Shown here piece by piece: positions 39,322-51,340 of a stretch of DNA of 64,000 nucleotides. A program made the position numbers and the translations under genes. A model generated the notes under the pieces. That model was given only the letters and a program-made list of their open reading frames with translations, did not search any database and was not told where the DNA came from. Location of the stretch: assembly GCF_031844685.1 (NCBI RefSeq), contig NZ_CP134605.1:5361001-5425000 (forward strand). The letters are read 5' to 3'. Within the stretch, counting starts at the first letter, position 1, and each line of letters starts with the position of its first letter. Origin of the DNA: Streptomyces sp. ITFR-21 (GTDB taxonomy: Bacteria > Actinomycetota > Actinomycetes > Streptomycetales > Streptomycetaceae).

Positions 39322-40308
39322 GTGGACATCGACATGAAGGCCCTGCGGGGCTTGGTGCAGGAGCGGCAGATCTCGTTCGACCTGTTGGTCGAGGCCATCG
39401 AGTCGGCGCTCCTCATCGCGTACCACCGGGAGCCGGGCAGCCACCGCCGTGCGCGGGTCGAGCTGGACCGGCAGTCCGGGCACGTGACCGTGTGGGCCAC
39501 CGAGGAGCCGGAGGAGGCGGGGGAGGGCGCCGAGCCGCGCGAGTTCGACGACACGCCGAGCGGTTTCGGCCGGATCGCCGCCTCCACCGCCAAACAGGTG
39601 ATTCTGCAGCGGCTGCGGGACGCCGAGGACGACATCACCTTCGGGGAGTACGCGGGGCGGGAGGGCGACATCGTGACCGGTGTCGTCCAGCAGGGCAAGG
39701 ACCCCAGGAACGTCCTGGTCGACATTGGCAAGCTGGAGGCCATCCTGCCGGTGCAGGAGCAGGTGCCCGGTGAGGACTACGCGCACGGCACCAGGCTGCG
39801 CAGCTACGTGGTGCGGGTCGCCAAGGGTGTGCGGGGCCCGTCCGTCACCCTTTCGCGTACCCATCCCAACCTGGTGAGGAAGCTCTTCGCGCTGGAGGTC
39901 CCGGAGATTGCCGACGGTTCCGTGGTGATCGAGGCGATCGCCCGCGAGGCCGGGCACCGCAGCAAGATCGCGGTCCGTTCCGCGCGGTCCGGGCTGAACC
40001 CCAAGGGCGCCTGTATCGGCCCGATGGGCGCCCGGGTGCGGGCGGTGATGGCCGAGCTGAACGGTGAGAAGATCGACATCGTGGACTGGTCGGACGACCC
40101 GGCCGAGATGGTGGCGAACGCGCTGTCCCCGGCCAGGGTCTCCAAGGTCGAGGTGGTGGACGCGGGCGCCCGCAGTGCCAGGGTCACCGTGCCGGACTAC
40201 CAGCTGTCGCTGGCGATCGGCAAGGAAGGGCAGAACGCCCGGCTCGCCGCCCGGTTGACCGGCTGGCGGATCGACATCCGCCCCGACACCGAGCAGCCGC
40301 AGGACTGA
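39322..40308 (+). CDS. nusA: Transcription termination/antitermination protein NusA
   Basis: RNA polymerase-binding factor of 328 residues. The N-terminal domain (1-110) is followed by an S1 RNA-binding domain (about 112-180) and two KH domains (about 190-320, with GPMGARVRAVMAELNGEKIDIVDW and AIGKEGQNARLAARLTGWRIDI). It lacks the C-terminal acidic repeats of E. coli NusA, as usual in actinobacteria. The GTG at 39322 is 2 bases after the rimP stop; ATG 39334 is a possible alternative. Confidence 0.96.
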   Translation: MDIDMKALRGLVQERQISFDLLVEAIESALLIAYHREPGSHRRARVELDRQSGHVTVWATEEPEEAGEGAEPREFDDTPSGFGRIAASTAKQVILQRLRDAEDDITFGEYAGREGDIVTGVVQQGKDPRNVLVDIGKLEAILPVQEQVPGEDYAHGTRLRSYVVRVAKGVRGPSVTLSRTHPNLVRKLFALEVPEIADGSVVIEAIAREAGHRSKIAVRSARSGLNPKGACIGPMGARVRAVMAELNGEKIDIVDWSDDPAEMVANALSPARVSKVEVVDAGARSARVTVPDYQLSLAIGKEGQNARLAARLTGWRIDIRPDTEQPQD

Positions 40309-40522
40309 ACAGGACCTGAGGCGGATCTGGACCGGCCCCGGGCCCGGCCCGGCGGACGCCGCCCGGGACGGTCCGCCGGGGGATCATCCAGGACGTCCGG
40401 GACCCGCCGGGGACCGGGCCGGGGCCCGCCGCTGGCCGGATTCGTCCGGTCGCGGCGCGACGGACAACCGTACGTCGGCTTACTCGCAGGAGTGAGCCCG
40501 GTGCGGGGAGGTAGACTAAAGA

Positions 40523-40810
40523 GTGTCTGGTCGGACGCTGCAACCAGCATGCCCGGAGCGAACCTGCGTCGGCTGCCGTCAGCGAGCGCCCAAGACCGAT
40601 CTGCTGCGTGTGGTGGTGAGCGGGGACACCTGTGTTCCCGATCTTCGCGGTACGCTGCCCGGTCGGGGTGCGTATCTGCACCCTGACCTTGTCTGTCTTG
40701 ACCTGGCGGTCCGCCGCCGGGCGTTCGCCCGGTCCTTCAGGGGGCCGGTGGCGTCCGATACCGCGGAACTGCGCCGGTATGTCGAGCAGGCAGCCGGTAA
40801 GAACCCGTAA
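40523..40810 (+). CDS. ylxR: YlxR-family RNA-binding protein (DUF448)
   Basis: Small protein of 95 residues with the RTCVGCRQR motif at residues 13-21 that defines the YlxR family and an RRRAFARSFRG stretch near 64-74. Members bind RNA and sit between nusA and infB in most bacteria, exactly as here. GTG 40523 has GGGGAGG about 10 bases upstream. The family is reported to influence RNase P and cell-division gene expression in some species; this is family knowledge, not visible here. Confidence 0.9.
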   Translation: MSGRTLQPACPERTCVGCRQRAPKTDLLRVVVSGDTCVPDLRGTLPGRGAYLHPDLVCLDLAVRRRAFARSFRGPVASDTAELRRYVEQAAGKNP

Positions 40811-40885
40811 GAACGGAAGAAACGAACGGCACGGGAACCTCCGTGCGGTCAGGTACCTCGCGAGATGGAAGTAGGTCGAGATTGC

Positions 40886-40929
40886 GATGAGCACTCGATG
40901 AGTACGCGATGAGTACGCCCATGAAGTAG
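40886..40929 (+). promoter_or_regulatory. Three tandem mini-ORFs / 11-base tandem repeat upstream of infB
   Basis: An 11-base unit GATGAGTACGC occurs three times (40886-40896 variant GATGAGCACTC, 40897-40907, 40908-40918). Each carries an ATG, giving MSTR-stop at 40887-40901, MSTR-stop at 40898-40912 and MSTPMK-stop at 40909-40929, each start overlapping the previous stop. The last stop is 43 bases before infB. A leader-peptide role is possible but unproven. Confidence 0.45.
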
Positions 40930-40972
40930 CGACGGTCCGGCGGACGATCACCCCGGACCTAAAAGGAGCGAA

Positions 40973-44146
<3,174 letters not shown>

Positions 44147-44175
44147 TCCGGCACCTCGGCTGAGGTGACACCGGT

Positions 44176-44218
44176 CCGGGGCCGGTCGGCGGAGACAAAT
44201 TCCGTCGATCGGCCCCGG
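44176..44218. terminator. Hairpin after infB
   Basis: Arms of 13 bases (44176-44188 and 44206-44218, one G-A to G-T type mismatch in CCGGGGCCGRTCG) with a 17-base loop, directly after the infB stop and before the DUF503 gene at 44242. No U-tract. It may attenuate transcription into ylxP-rbfA-truB or protect the infB mRNA end. Confidence 0.6.
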
Positions 44219-44241
44219 CCTTCGCCTGTACCGTCCCACGC

Positions 44242-44535
44242 ATGTATGTAGGCACACTGCGTTTCGACCTGCTGCTCGGTGACGTACGGTCGCTGAAGGA
44301 GAAGAGGTCCGTGGTCCGCCCGATCGTCGCCGAGCTGCGCCGCACGTTCGAGGTCAGCGTGGCGGAGACCGGGGACCAGGAGCTCTACCGCAGGGCCGAG
44401 ATCGCCGTCGCGGTGGTCTCCGGGGACCTGGGACACATCAAGGACGTACTCGACCGGAGCGAACGCTGGATGGCCGCCCGGCCCGAGGTGGATCTGCTGT
44501 CGGCACGGCGGCGCATCCACGGTGACGATGACTGA
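44242..44535 (+). CDS. ylxP: DUF503 family protein (YlxP-like)
   Basis: Small protein of 97 residues with the DUF503 pattern: LRFDLLLGDVRSLKEKRSVV near 6-25 and EIAVAVVSGD near 53-62. The function is not known, but the gene sits between infB and rbfA in many bacteria, pointing to a ribosome-related role. It lacks a strong ribosome binding site, being preceded by GTACCGTCCCACGC. Confidence 0.9.
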   Translation: MYVGTLRFDLLLGDVRSLKEKRSVVRPIVAELRRTFEVSVAETGDQELYRRAEIAVAVVSGDLGHIKDVLDRSERWMAARPEVDLLSARRRIHGDDD

Positions 44536-44568
44536 GACAGCCGAACCGAAGGCAGAGAGAAGAAGACG

Positions 44569-45063
44569 ATGACCGACACCGCGCGGGCGCGAAAGCTGGC
44601 GGACCGCATCCGGGTCGTGGTCGCCGAGACCCTCCAGCGGCGGATCAAGGACCCGCGGCTGGGGTATGTGACGATCACCGACACCCGGGTCACCGGTGAC
44701 CTGCGGGAGGCGACCGTCTTCTACACGGTCTACGGGGACGACGAGGAGCGCGCCGCCTCCGCCGCCGCCCTGGAGAGCGCCAAGGGCGTACTGCGCTCCG
44801 AGGTCGGCCGGCAGACCGGCGTGCGCTTCACCCCGAGCCTGGCGTTCGTCGCCGACGCCCTCCCGGACAACGCCCGCACCATCGAGGATTTGCTCTCCAA
44901 GGCCCGCGCGGCCGACGAGGAGGTCCGCAAGACCGCCACCGACAAGACGTACGCGGGGGACGCGGACCCGTACCGCAAGCCGGCCGACGACGAGGCGGAC
45001 GACGAGGACGCGGACGCGACCGCCGCCGCGGACGACGACGAGGACGGTTCGTCGCCCGCATGA
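44569..45063 (+). CDS. rbfA: Ribosome-binding factor A
   Basis: 30S maturation factor of 164 residues with a KH-like core: ADRIRVVVAETLQRRIKDPRLG near 12-33, VTITDTRVTGDLREATVFYTV, and the RFTPSLAFVADALPDNA segment near 86-100. The last 40 residues are a strongly acidic tail (Asp/Glu), as in actinobacterial orthologues. Its final 4 bases overlap the truB start (ATGA). ATG 44569 is preceded by GAGAAGA. Confidence 0.95.
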   Translation: MTDTARARKLADRIRVVVAETLQRRIKDPRLGYVTITDTRVTGDLREATVFYTVYGDDEERAASAAALESAKGVLRSEVGRQTGVRFTPSLAFVADALPDNARTIEDLLSKARAADEEVRKTATDKTYAGDADPYRKPADDEADDEDADATAAADDDEDGSSPA

Positions 45064-45959
45064 GCCGAGCGCAGAAGGACGGCCCCTCCGGGCTGGTGAT
45101 CGTGGACAAGCCCGGGGGGCTCACCTCGCACGGCGTGGTGTCGCGGATGCGGCGGCTGGCCGGGACCCGGCGGGTCGGGCACGCGGGCACCCTGGACCCG
45201 ATGGCGACCGGCGTGCTGATCCTCGGGGTCGAGAAGGCCACCCGGCTGCTCGGGCACCTCGCGCTCACCGAGAAGGAGTACACCGCCACCATCCGGCTCG
45301 GGCAGAGCACCGTGACGGACGACGCCGAGGGTGAGGTCACCGGGTCGGCGCCGGCCACCGCGGTCACCCGGGAGGCGGTGGACGCCGGGATCGCCGCCCT
45401 GACCGGACCCATCCGGCAGGTGCCGTCCAAGGTCAGCGCGATCAAGGTGAACGGCGTACGGTCCTACACCAGGGTGCGGGAGGGCGAGGAGTTCGAACTG
45501 GCCGCCCGCCCGGTGACGGTTTCCTCCTTCACCGTGCACGATCTGCGGGTGCCGGCCGAACCGGCCGGTGTGATCGACCTGGACGTCACGGTGGTGTGCT
45601 CCTCCGGCACCTACATCAGGGCGCTCGCCCGCGACCTGGGCGCCGGCCTCGGCGTCGGCGGCCATCTGACGGCGCTGCGGCGCACCCGTGTCGGGCCCTA
45701 CGGGCTGGACGCCGCCCGCACCCTGGAGCAGCTGGAGGAGGGCTTCGCCGTGCTGCCGATCGAGCGGGCGGCCGCCGCCGCGTTCCCCCGCTGGGACGTG
45801 GAAGCCGACCAGGCCCGGCTGCTGGGGCACGGCGTACGGATCGAGGCGCCCGCGCTCACGGCCGGACCGCACGCGGTCTTCGGGCCCGACGGGCGGTTCC
45901 TCGCCCTGGTCGAGGAGAGCGGGGGGCAGGCGAGGATCGTGGCGGGCTTCGCGCAGTAG
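45060..45959 (+). CDS. truB: tRNA pseudouridine(55) synthase
   Basis: Enzyme of 299 residues that makes pseudouridine 55 in the tRNA T loop. The catalytic Asp46 is in GHAGTLDPMATG (40-51); other family motifs are KPGGLTSH near 17-24, KEYTATIRLGQSTVTDD, and SSGTYIRALARDLG. The C-terminal PUA-like part follows residue 230. The ATG at 45060 overlaps rbfA by 4 bases. It is the last gene of the translation operon; a strong hairpin follows 10 bases after the stop. Confidence 0.95.
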   Translation: MSRAQKDGPSGLVIVDKPGGLTSHGVVSRMRRLAGTRRVGHAGTLDPMATGVLILGVEKATRLLGHLALTEKEYTATIRLGQSTVTDDAEGEVTGSAPATAVTREAVDAGIAALTGPIRQVPSKVSAIKVNGVRSYTRVREGEEFELAARPVTVSSFTVHDLRVPAEPAGVIDLDVTVVCSSGTYIRALARDLGAGLGVGGHLTALRRTRVGPYGLDAARTLEQLEEGFAVLPIERAAAAAFPRWDVEADQARLLGHGVRIEAPALTAGPHAVFGPDGRFLALVEESGGQARIVAGFAQ

Positions 45960-45968
45960 CAGCCGCCT

Positions 45969-46011
45969 CCGCCGGCCCCCCGCCCGCCGGACGGAGGCGG
46001 GGGGCCGGCGG
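45969..46011. terminator. Strong hairpin terminator after truB
   Basis: A perfect 16-bp GC stem (45969-45984 with 45996-46011) and an 11-base loop, immediately downstream of truB. Like most Streptomyces terminators it has no U-tract. It probably ends the rimP-truB operon. Confidence 0.75.
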
Positions 46012-46313
46012 GGGAAGCCCGCCTCCGCCGCCCTGACGTCCGGCCGGGCGCGGCGGCGGGCCGCCGTTCACCGTGCGACGGAGCCGCCTGTCCCCTGAAC
46101 GGCCCCGTCCCACGGTCCCCTCCAACCCCCCTGACACTCCCTATCCATCCGCACCCCGGAAATCACTCCAATGGCCAGGCGCTCGGAGTGAAGCGAGGGG
46201 GCGCAAGGGGGCGCTTTCGGTCCGCGCGCTAGGCGGACGATCATCGGGCACCTACCGTCGAAGCGGGACGAAACGGGTCGCTGCGGTCAGGGCGCGGCGG
46301 CGGGGAGGTGCTG
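46012..46313. promoter_or_regulatory. Promoter region of the trypsin-NTPase gene
   Basis: About 300 bases between the truB terminator and the next gene. No gene is seen. It contains an AT-richer stretch around 46125-46175 (ATCCATCCG, AAATCACTCCAATGG) and the ribosome binding site GGGGAGG at 46302-46308. No -35/-10 pair can be assigned with confidence. Confidence 0.35.
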
Positions 46314-49300
46314 ATGGCGGCGCGCGGAAGCGAACGGGACAACGCGCTGGTCCGGGTCTGCGACCTGGCCGGACGGCCGCGGGGCACCGGCTTCCTCGCC
46401 GACCTCGACGGCACGGTGATCACCAGCCACGAGGCGGTCGACGGCCTGGCCCGGCTGGTCCTGCACGCGCCCGGCGACCAGGTGTGCCTGGTCGAGGCCG
46501 ACGCGATCACCCCGCTGCCCGGGTACGGGGTGGCGCTGGTCGCCACCGAAGGGCTCACCCTGCCGGCGCTGCCCGTCGCCACCCACGGCCCCGCCCACCC
46601 GGACCGGCGGATACGGCTCCGGCTGCCGTACCGTGCCGAGGGCTCCGTGGTCGGCCCCACGGCGGTCACCTCCACCGCCTGCGACCGCTTCCCCTTCCTC
46701 GACGAGGTCTACGAACTCGCCCTGGACGGTGCCGACCTGAACCGGGCGGGGGCGCAGACGTCCGGCGCGCCGCTGATCGACGCGGCCACCGGCGCGGTGC
46801 TGGCCGTGGTGGTGGCCTCGGTGGCGACCGCGCCGCGGGCCGGGCACCGGGCGAGCGGCTTCGCCGTACCGCTGCGTACCGCGAACGCGCCGGGCCCGCT
46901 GGCCGAGGTACTGGCCCGCAACGCGGCGACCGTGCCCGCCCACGGTGCGCACCTGAACCTCGCCGGCGCCCTCCGGCTGACCGGCGTCACGGTGGGCTCG
47001 GCCGCGGTGCCCGGCGAGTGGCGCGAACCGCTGCCCCGGCCCGAACTCGCCGACGCCGTGCAGGAGTTCCTGGCCGCCCCGGCGCAGGCCGCACCGCTGC
47101 TACTGGGCCTGGTCGGCGATCCCGGCACCGGCCGCAGCACCGAACTCGCCCGGCTCGCCGCCCGCCGCGCCCGCGGCGCGCACCCCGCCCCCACCCTGTG
47201 GCTGCGCGGCGCCGAACTGCGGCCGGGCGACGGCGGGATCAAGGACGCGGTGGAGCGGGCGCTGCACACCGCCGCCCGGATCGCCGACGCCGCCTCCGAC
47301 CGGTCCCACGAGCCGCTCCACGCCGCCGCCGACGCCGTCGCCGGCCTCGCCCGCGCCGCCGGCCGGCCGCTGCTCGTCATCCTCGACGCGCCCGAGGAGA
47401 TGCCGCCGGTCCTGGCCCACGCGCTGCCCGGCTGGACCGCCGCCACGGCCGGCTGGCTGCGTACCTCCGGCGCCCGGCTGGCCGTCGCCTGCCGCGGCGA
47501 ACTCTGGGAGCAGCTCGCCGCGTCGACGCCCCCGGGAGCGTCCTGCCGGGTCCCGGTCGGGGCACTGACGGGCGAACAGGCGGTACGGGCCCGGGAACGG
47601 TACGGGCTGCCCGCCGGTTCGCTGGCGGCGGCCGACGCGGCGCACCCGCTGGCGCTGCGGCTGCTGTCCGAGGTACGGGCGGCGCTGCCCGCCGACGCCG
47701 CGGCGGGCGAGCCGCCCACCCGCGCGGAGATCTTCTCGGCGCACCTGGACCTGGTGTGCCTGCGGACCGCGGTCCGGCTGGCCGCCGCCGCGCAGCCGGC
47801 CGTCCGGGGGAGCGCGGTCCGGCGGCTCGCCGCTCGGGTGGCCGGGCAGGCGCACGAAGCGGCCCGCCGGTGCCTGGGACCAGGGCAGGGCCGGCTGGAC
47901 CGGGAGGCGTTCGAGGAGCTGTTCCCGTCGCGGACCGGGTGGGCGTCCGCGGTGCTCGCCGAAGGGCTGCTCGTCCCGGCCGGGACGGGCTACCGCTTCG
48001 CGCACGAGGAGGTCGCCGACTGGCTCCAGTCGCTGCACCTGGACCTGGGCACGGCGCTGCACGCCCTCATCCACCGCTGGTTCGCCCCCAGCGGCGCGCT
48101 GCCGGAAGCCCCGGTACGCCTCCCGTCCCGCCCGGCCGCCCGCGCCGGACATCTTCCTCCGGCGTCCCCGGTCCCTCCGGTCGCCCCGGCCGGCCACCCG
48201 CGCGGCCTGCCCGTCCCGCGCCACCGGGCGGGCCCGGTCCGCCAGGCCCTGCTGGCCGCCCCGCCGGCCGCCCGCGCGGCCCACCTGCACCACCTCCTCC
48301 AGGTCCTGGACCGCCGCACCCCCTTCCCGGCCCGCTTCGCGGCGCCGCTGCCACCTGCCGCGCCCGCCCAGGAGCAGGACCGCGAGGCGGACACCGTGCC
48401 CATTCCGCACCCGGGCGCCCGCCGCGCGGCCGGCGCGGCGCGGCCCGGCCGCCGGCCACCGGACCCCCGCGTGCCCCGCGTGCCCCGCCAGGCGGGCGCG
48501 GACCGCGCGGAGCGGCTCAGGCCGGCCGGGACCACCGCCCCCCACCCCGGCCGCCCCGCCGGTGCGGTCGGTGCGGACGCGGACCGGGCCGGGCCGTCCG
48601 GGCCGGCCGAGCGGCGGGCGGACGCCCTCTGGTGGGCCACCCACCTCGTCCGCGAGACGCTCACCCGGGCCCCGGACCCGGACGTGCTCAGGGAACTGGC
48701 CGGGCGGGTCGTGGTCCGGGCCGTGGCCCGCGGCGGGTTCACCGCCGACGCCATGGGCCCGCTCGGCCACTTCGGCCCGGCCTTCTGGACCGCTCTCCCG
48801 CTGCCCGTCGCCGACCGGCTGGACCTCCTGCGCCTCCTGCTGCCCGCCGACCCCCCGCCGGGCGGCCCCGGGCCCCGCTTCCTCACCGCCGCCGCCGACC
48901 TGCTGCGCGCCCGCCCCGCCGAGGCCATGCCCGCGCTGAGCGCCTGGTTCGGCGACGACCGCCCACTGCGGACCGGGACCGGCCCGGACACCCCCTGCCT
49001 CACCGTCACCTCGGCCGCCCAGGCGCTCCTGCACACCTACCGGCACCTGGCCCTGGACGACCTCACCGAGGTACTGGTCAGCGCCGGCCACCCGGCCGCC
49101 GACCAGGTGCTGGCGGAGCTCGCGGACGAGGAGCCGTCGGCGGTCTGCCGGGCGGTGGACCGCTGGGCGCATGACGCGCGTCCCGGGCGGCGGGTCGCCG
49201 CGGCGGCCTACGGGCTGCGGGCGGCGGCCCCGGCGCGGACCGCGGCGGACCGCGAACTGCTGCGCTGCGCCGCGCTGGAGATCCTGGCCCGCCCGCAGGA

Positions 49301-50081
49301 CGGCGCCGTGCACGGGGCCGCGCTCGGCATCCTGCTCCGGGACCCGGCCACCCGCGACCGGCACCTGCCCGCCGCGCTGCCGCGGTTCGCCGCCGGGGAC
49401 CCGCACCTGACGCCGGCCGTGCTCGGCGCCGCGCTGAGCACCCACCCCGAGCCCGTCCTGCGCGCCTTCCAGGCCCGGCTGCGGGAGGCGGACGCGCCGG
49501 GCGCGGCCGACGTCGTCGCCGAACTGGCCGCCGCCGACGCCCCCACGTTCGCCCGCCGGGCCGCGGCCCTGGTGGCGGACCACCTGCGCCGCCGCCCCGA
49601 AGCCGCGCCCGACACGGCCCGCTTCCTGGACGCACGGCTCGAACGGGGCCCCGGCGCCCGGGGAGTGCTGCTGCCGCTGGTCGCCGACCTGCTGCTGGCA
49701 CACCCCCCGCAGGTGCGCCGTGTGCTGGTGCCGGTGTTCGCCGCCCCCGGCACGCCCCCGTCCCGGCCGCTGCGGCAGGAACTGCTCGACCTCGCGCTCG
49801 ACGCCGAACGCGACCCGGTGGTGCTGGACGCCCTGTTGACCGCCGCCGCCGAGGGCTGCCGGGGGCGGCACCCGCTGCTCACCCGGGACCTGGTGCACCG
49901 GCTCGGCCTGCTGCTGGGCCGCAGACCCGAGGGAGCCGCCCACTTCGACCGCCGGGTGGTGGAACTCGCCGTCGCCGAACCCGCCTTCGCCCGGCTGCTG
50001 AGGGAATGGCTGGCCGACGGCGGCAGCTGGGACGCGGTGGTCGGACCGTCCGCCCGCCGCCGTCTGGCCACCGTGGCCTGA
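46314..50081 (+). CDS. Trypsin-like domain / P-loop NTPase fusion protein
   Basis: Large protein of 1255 residues. Residues 1-200 resemble a chymotrypsin-like fold: H39 in VITSHEAVDG, and S150 in AGAQTSGAPLID in place of GNSGGP. The expected catalytic Asp before VAL in LPGYGVALVATEG (68-80) is a Gly, so proteolytic activity is uncertain. Residues 260-470 form a STAND/AAA-like NTPase with P-loop GDPGTGRST (268-276), where Arg replaces the usual Lys, and a Walker B RPLLVILDAPEE (351-362). A Pro/Arg-rich linker (about 610-770) leads to a 480-residue Ala/Leu helical tail that looks like HEAT-type repeats. ATG 46314 is 5 bases after GGGGAGG. It stands alone between truB and ribF. From memory, similar proteins lie here in other Streptomyces, so it is not a recent arrival. 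Function unknown. Confidence 0.75.
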   Translation: MAARGSERDNALVRVCDLAGRPRGTGFLADLDGTVITSHEAVDGLARLVLHAPGDQVCLVEADAITPLPGYGVALVATEGLTLPALPVATHGPAHPDRRIRLRLPYRAEGSVVGPTAVTSTACDRFPFLDEVYELALDGADLNRAGAQTSGAPLIDAATGAVLAVVVASVATAPRAGHRASGFAVPLRTANAPGPLAEVLARNAATVPAHGAHLNLAGALRLTGVTVGSAAVPGEWREPLPRPELADAVQEFLAAPAQAAPLLLGLVGDPGTGRSTELARLAARRARGAHPAPTLWLRGAELRPGDGGIKDAVERALHTAARIADAASDRSHEPLHAAADAVAGLARAAGRPLLVILDAPEEMPPVLAHALPGWTAATAGWLRTSGARLAVACRGELWEQLAASTPPGASCRVPVGALTGEQAVRARERYGLPAGSLAAADAAHPLALRLLSEVRAALPADAAAGEPPTRAEIFSAHLDLVCLRTAVRLAAAAQPAVRGSAVRRLAARVAGQAHEAARRCLGPGQGRLDREAFEELFPSRTGWASAVLAEGLLVPAGTGYRFAHEEVADWLQSLHLDLGTALHALIHRWFAPSGALPEAPVRLPSRPAARAGHLPPASPVPPVAPAGHPRGLPVPRHRAGPVRQALLAAPPAARAAHLHHLLQVLDRRTPFPARFAAPLPPAAPAQEQDREADTVPIPHPGARRAAGAARPGRRPPDPRVPRVPRQAGADRAERLRPAGTTAPHPGRPAGAVGADADRAGPSGPAERRADALWWATHLVRETLTRAPDPDVLRELAGRVVVRAVARGGFTADAMGPLGHFGPAFWTALPLPVADRLDLLRLLLPADPPPGGPGPRFLTAAADLLRARPAEAMPALSAWFGDDRPLRTGTGPDTPCLTVTSAAQALLHTYRHLALDDLTEVLVSAGHPAADQVLAELADEEPSAVCRAVDRWAHDARPGRRVAAAAYGLRAAAPARTAADRELLRCAALEILARPQDGAVHGAALGILLRDPATRDRHLPAALPRFAAGDPHLTPAVLGAALSTHPEPVLRAFQARLREADAPGAADVVAELAAADAPTFARRAAALVADHLRRRPEAAPDTARFLDARLERGPGARGVLLPLVADLLLAHPPQVRRVLVPVFAAPGTPPSRPLRQELLDLALDAERDPVVLDALLTAAAEGCRGRHPLLTRDLVHRLGLLLGRRPEGAAHFDRRVVELAVAEPAFARLLREWLADGGSWDAVVGPSARRRLATVA

Positions 50082-50318
50082 CCGGCCGCGCCCACGCCCG
50101 TACGCCCTGACCTGGCACCGCTTCCGGCCCGGACACCGCGTCCGGGCCGGGTGGTGCCCCGTGCCGAGTGCCGATGGGCGGCGGCCGGTACCGGCATGGC
50201 AGTCTTGACCCTGGCAGGACGACGGCGCGGTCGTCCGGTGGGCCGGCCGGGGCGATCCGGCGGGCCCCGCGGGTCGGACGGGCTCGGCCGGTTCGCCCGT
50301 CCGCGGGGTCGCACGTCG

Positions 50319-50358
50319 GTAGGTTCGTCGGTTCGTAGGTTCGTAGGTTCGTAGGTTC
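50319..50358. repeat. Octanucleotide tandem repeat (GTAGGTTC)5 before ribF
   Basis: Five copies of the 8-base unit GTAGGTTC, the second changed to GTCGGTTC, end 10 bases before the ribF ATG. The tract is AT-richer than its surroundings and overlaps the position where a ribosome binding site or promoter would lie. Repeat number could change by slipped-strand pairing. Confidence 0.8.
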
Positions 50359-50368
50359 GGCAGTAGAG

Positions 50369-51340
50369 ATGAAGCGGAGCGTCAAGGTGCAGCGCTGGCG
50401 GGGCTTGGAGGACGTGCCCGGTGACTGGGGGCGCAGCGTCGTCACCATCGGGTCGTACGACGGTGTGCACCGGGGCCACCAGCTGATCATGGGCCGCGCG
50501 GTACGGCGGGCCCGCGAGCTGGGCCTGCCCTCGGTCGTCGTCACCTTCGACCCGCACCCGAGCGAGGTGGTACGGCCCGGCACCCACCCGCCGCTGCTCG
50601 CCGCCCACCACCGGCGGGCCGAACTCATCGAGGCGCTCGGCGTCGACGCGCTGCTGATCCTCCCGTTCACCCGCGACTTCTCCAACCTCACGCCGAGCGA
50701 GTTCATCCGCACCGTGCTGGTGGACGGCCTGCACGCCAAGCTGGTGGTCGAGGGCCCCAACTTCCGCTTCGGCCACCGGGCGGCGGGCGACGTGCAGTTC
50801 CTGTCCGGGCTCGGCCCGAAGTACGACTACGACCTCGAGGTCGTGGACCTGTTCGTCCGCGGCGAGGCGGGCGGCGGCGAGCCCTTCTCCTCCACGCTGA
50901 CCCGCCGGCTGATCGCCGAGGGCGACATCGAGGGCGCCGCCGAGATCCTCGGGCGCCCGCACCGCGTCGAGGGCGTGGTGGTCCGCGGCGCCCAGCGCGG
51001 CCGTGAACTCGGCTACCCGACCGCCAACGTCGAGACGTTGCCGCACACCGCGATCCCCGCCGACGGGGTGTACGCGGGCTGGCTGCACGTCGCGGGCGAG
51101 GCGATGCCCGCGGCGATCTCGGTCGGCACCAACCCGACGTTCGACGGCACCGCGCGCACGGTGGAGGCGTACGCCATCGACCGGGTGGGCCTGGACCTGT
51201 ACGGGCTGCACGTGGCGGTGGACTTCCTGGCCTACCTGCGGGGCATGGAGAAGTTCGACACCATCGACGCGCTGCTGGAGCGGATGGGTGACGACGTGAA
51301 GCGGGCCCGCGAACTGGTCGAGACGGCCGGGCAGCGCTAG
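50369..51340 (+). CDS. ribF: Bifunctional riboflavin kinase / FAD synthetase
   Basis: Enzyme of 323 residues making FMN and then FAD from riboflavin and ATP. The N-terminal nucleotidyltransferase domain (about 20-180) has GSYDGVHRGHQ (28-38, the HxGH-type motif) and VTFDPHPSEV; the C-terminal riboflavin kinase domain (about 185-320) has RGRELGYPTANVE and GTNPTFDGT. ATG 50369 has only a weak purine site (CAGTAGAG); an 8-base tandem repeat lies right before it. No FMN riboswitch is visible upstream. Gene order truB ... ribF is the standard actinobacterial arrangement. Confidence 0.95.
   Translation: MKRSVKVQRWRGLEDVPGDWGRSVVTIGSYDGVHRGHQLIMGRAVRRARELGLPSVVVTFDPHPSEVVRPGTHPPLLAAHHRRAELIEALGVDALLILPFTRDFSNLTPSEFIRTVLVDGLHAKLVVEGPNFRFGHRAAGDVQFLSGLGPKYDYDLEVVDLFVRGEAGGGEPFSSTLTRRLIAEGDIEGAAEILGRPHRVEGVVVRGAQRGRELGYPTANVETLPHTAIPADGVYAGWLHVAGEAMPAAISVGTNPTFDGTARTVEAYAIDRVGLDLYGLHVAVDFLAYLRGMEKFDTIDALLERMGDDVKRARELVETAGQR

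Noticed and set aside
47100..49943. Minus-strand open frame of about 950 codons over the trypsin-NTPase gene
   Set aside because: Gln/Gly/Arg-rich with no motif; the plus-strand gene has P-loop, Walker B and a good ribosome binding site.
50082..50368. FMN riboswitch upstream of ribF
   Set aside because: The conserved RFN core sequence elements and six-stem layout are not seen; the region is dominated by GC-rich sequence and the octamer repeat.
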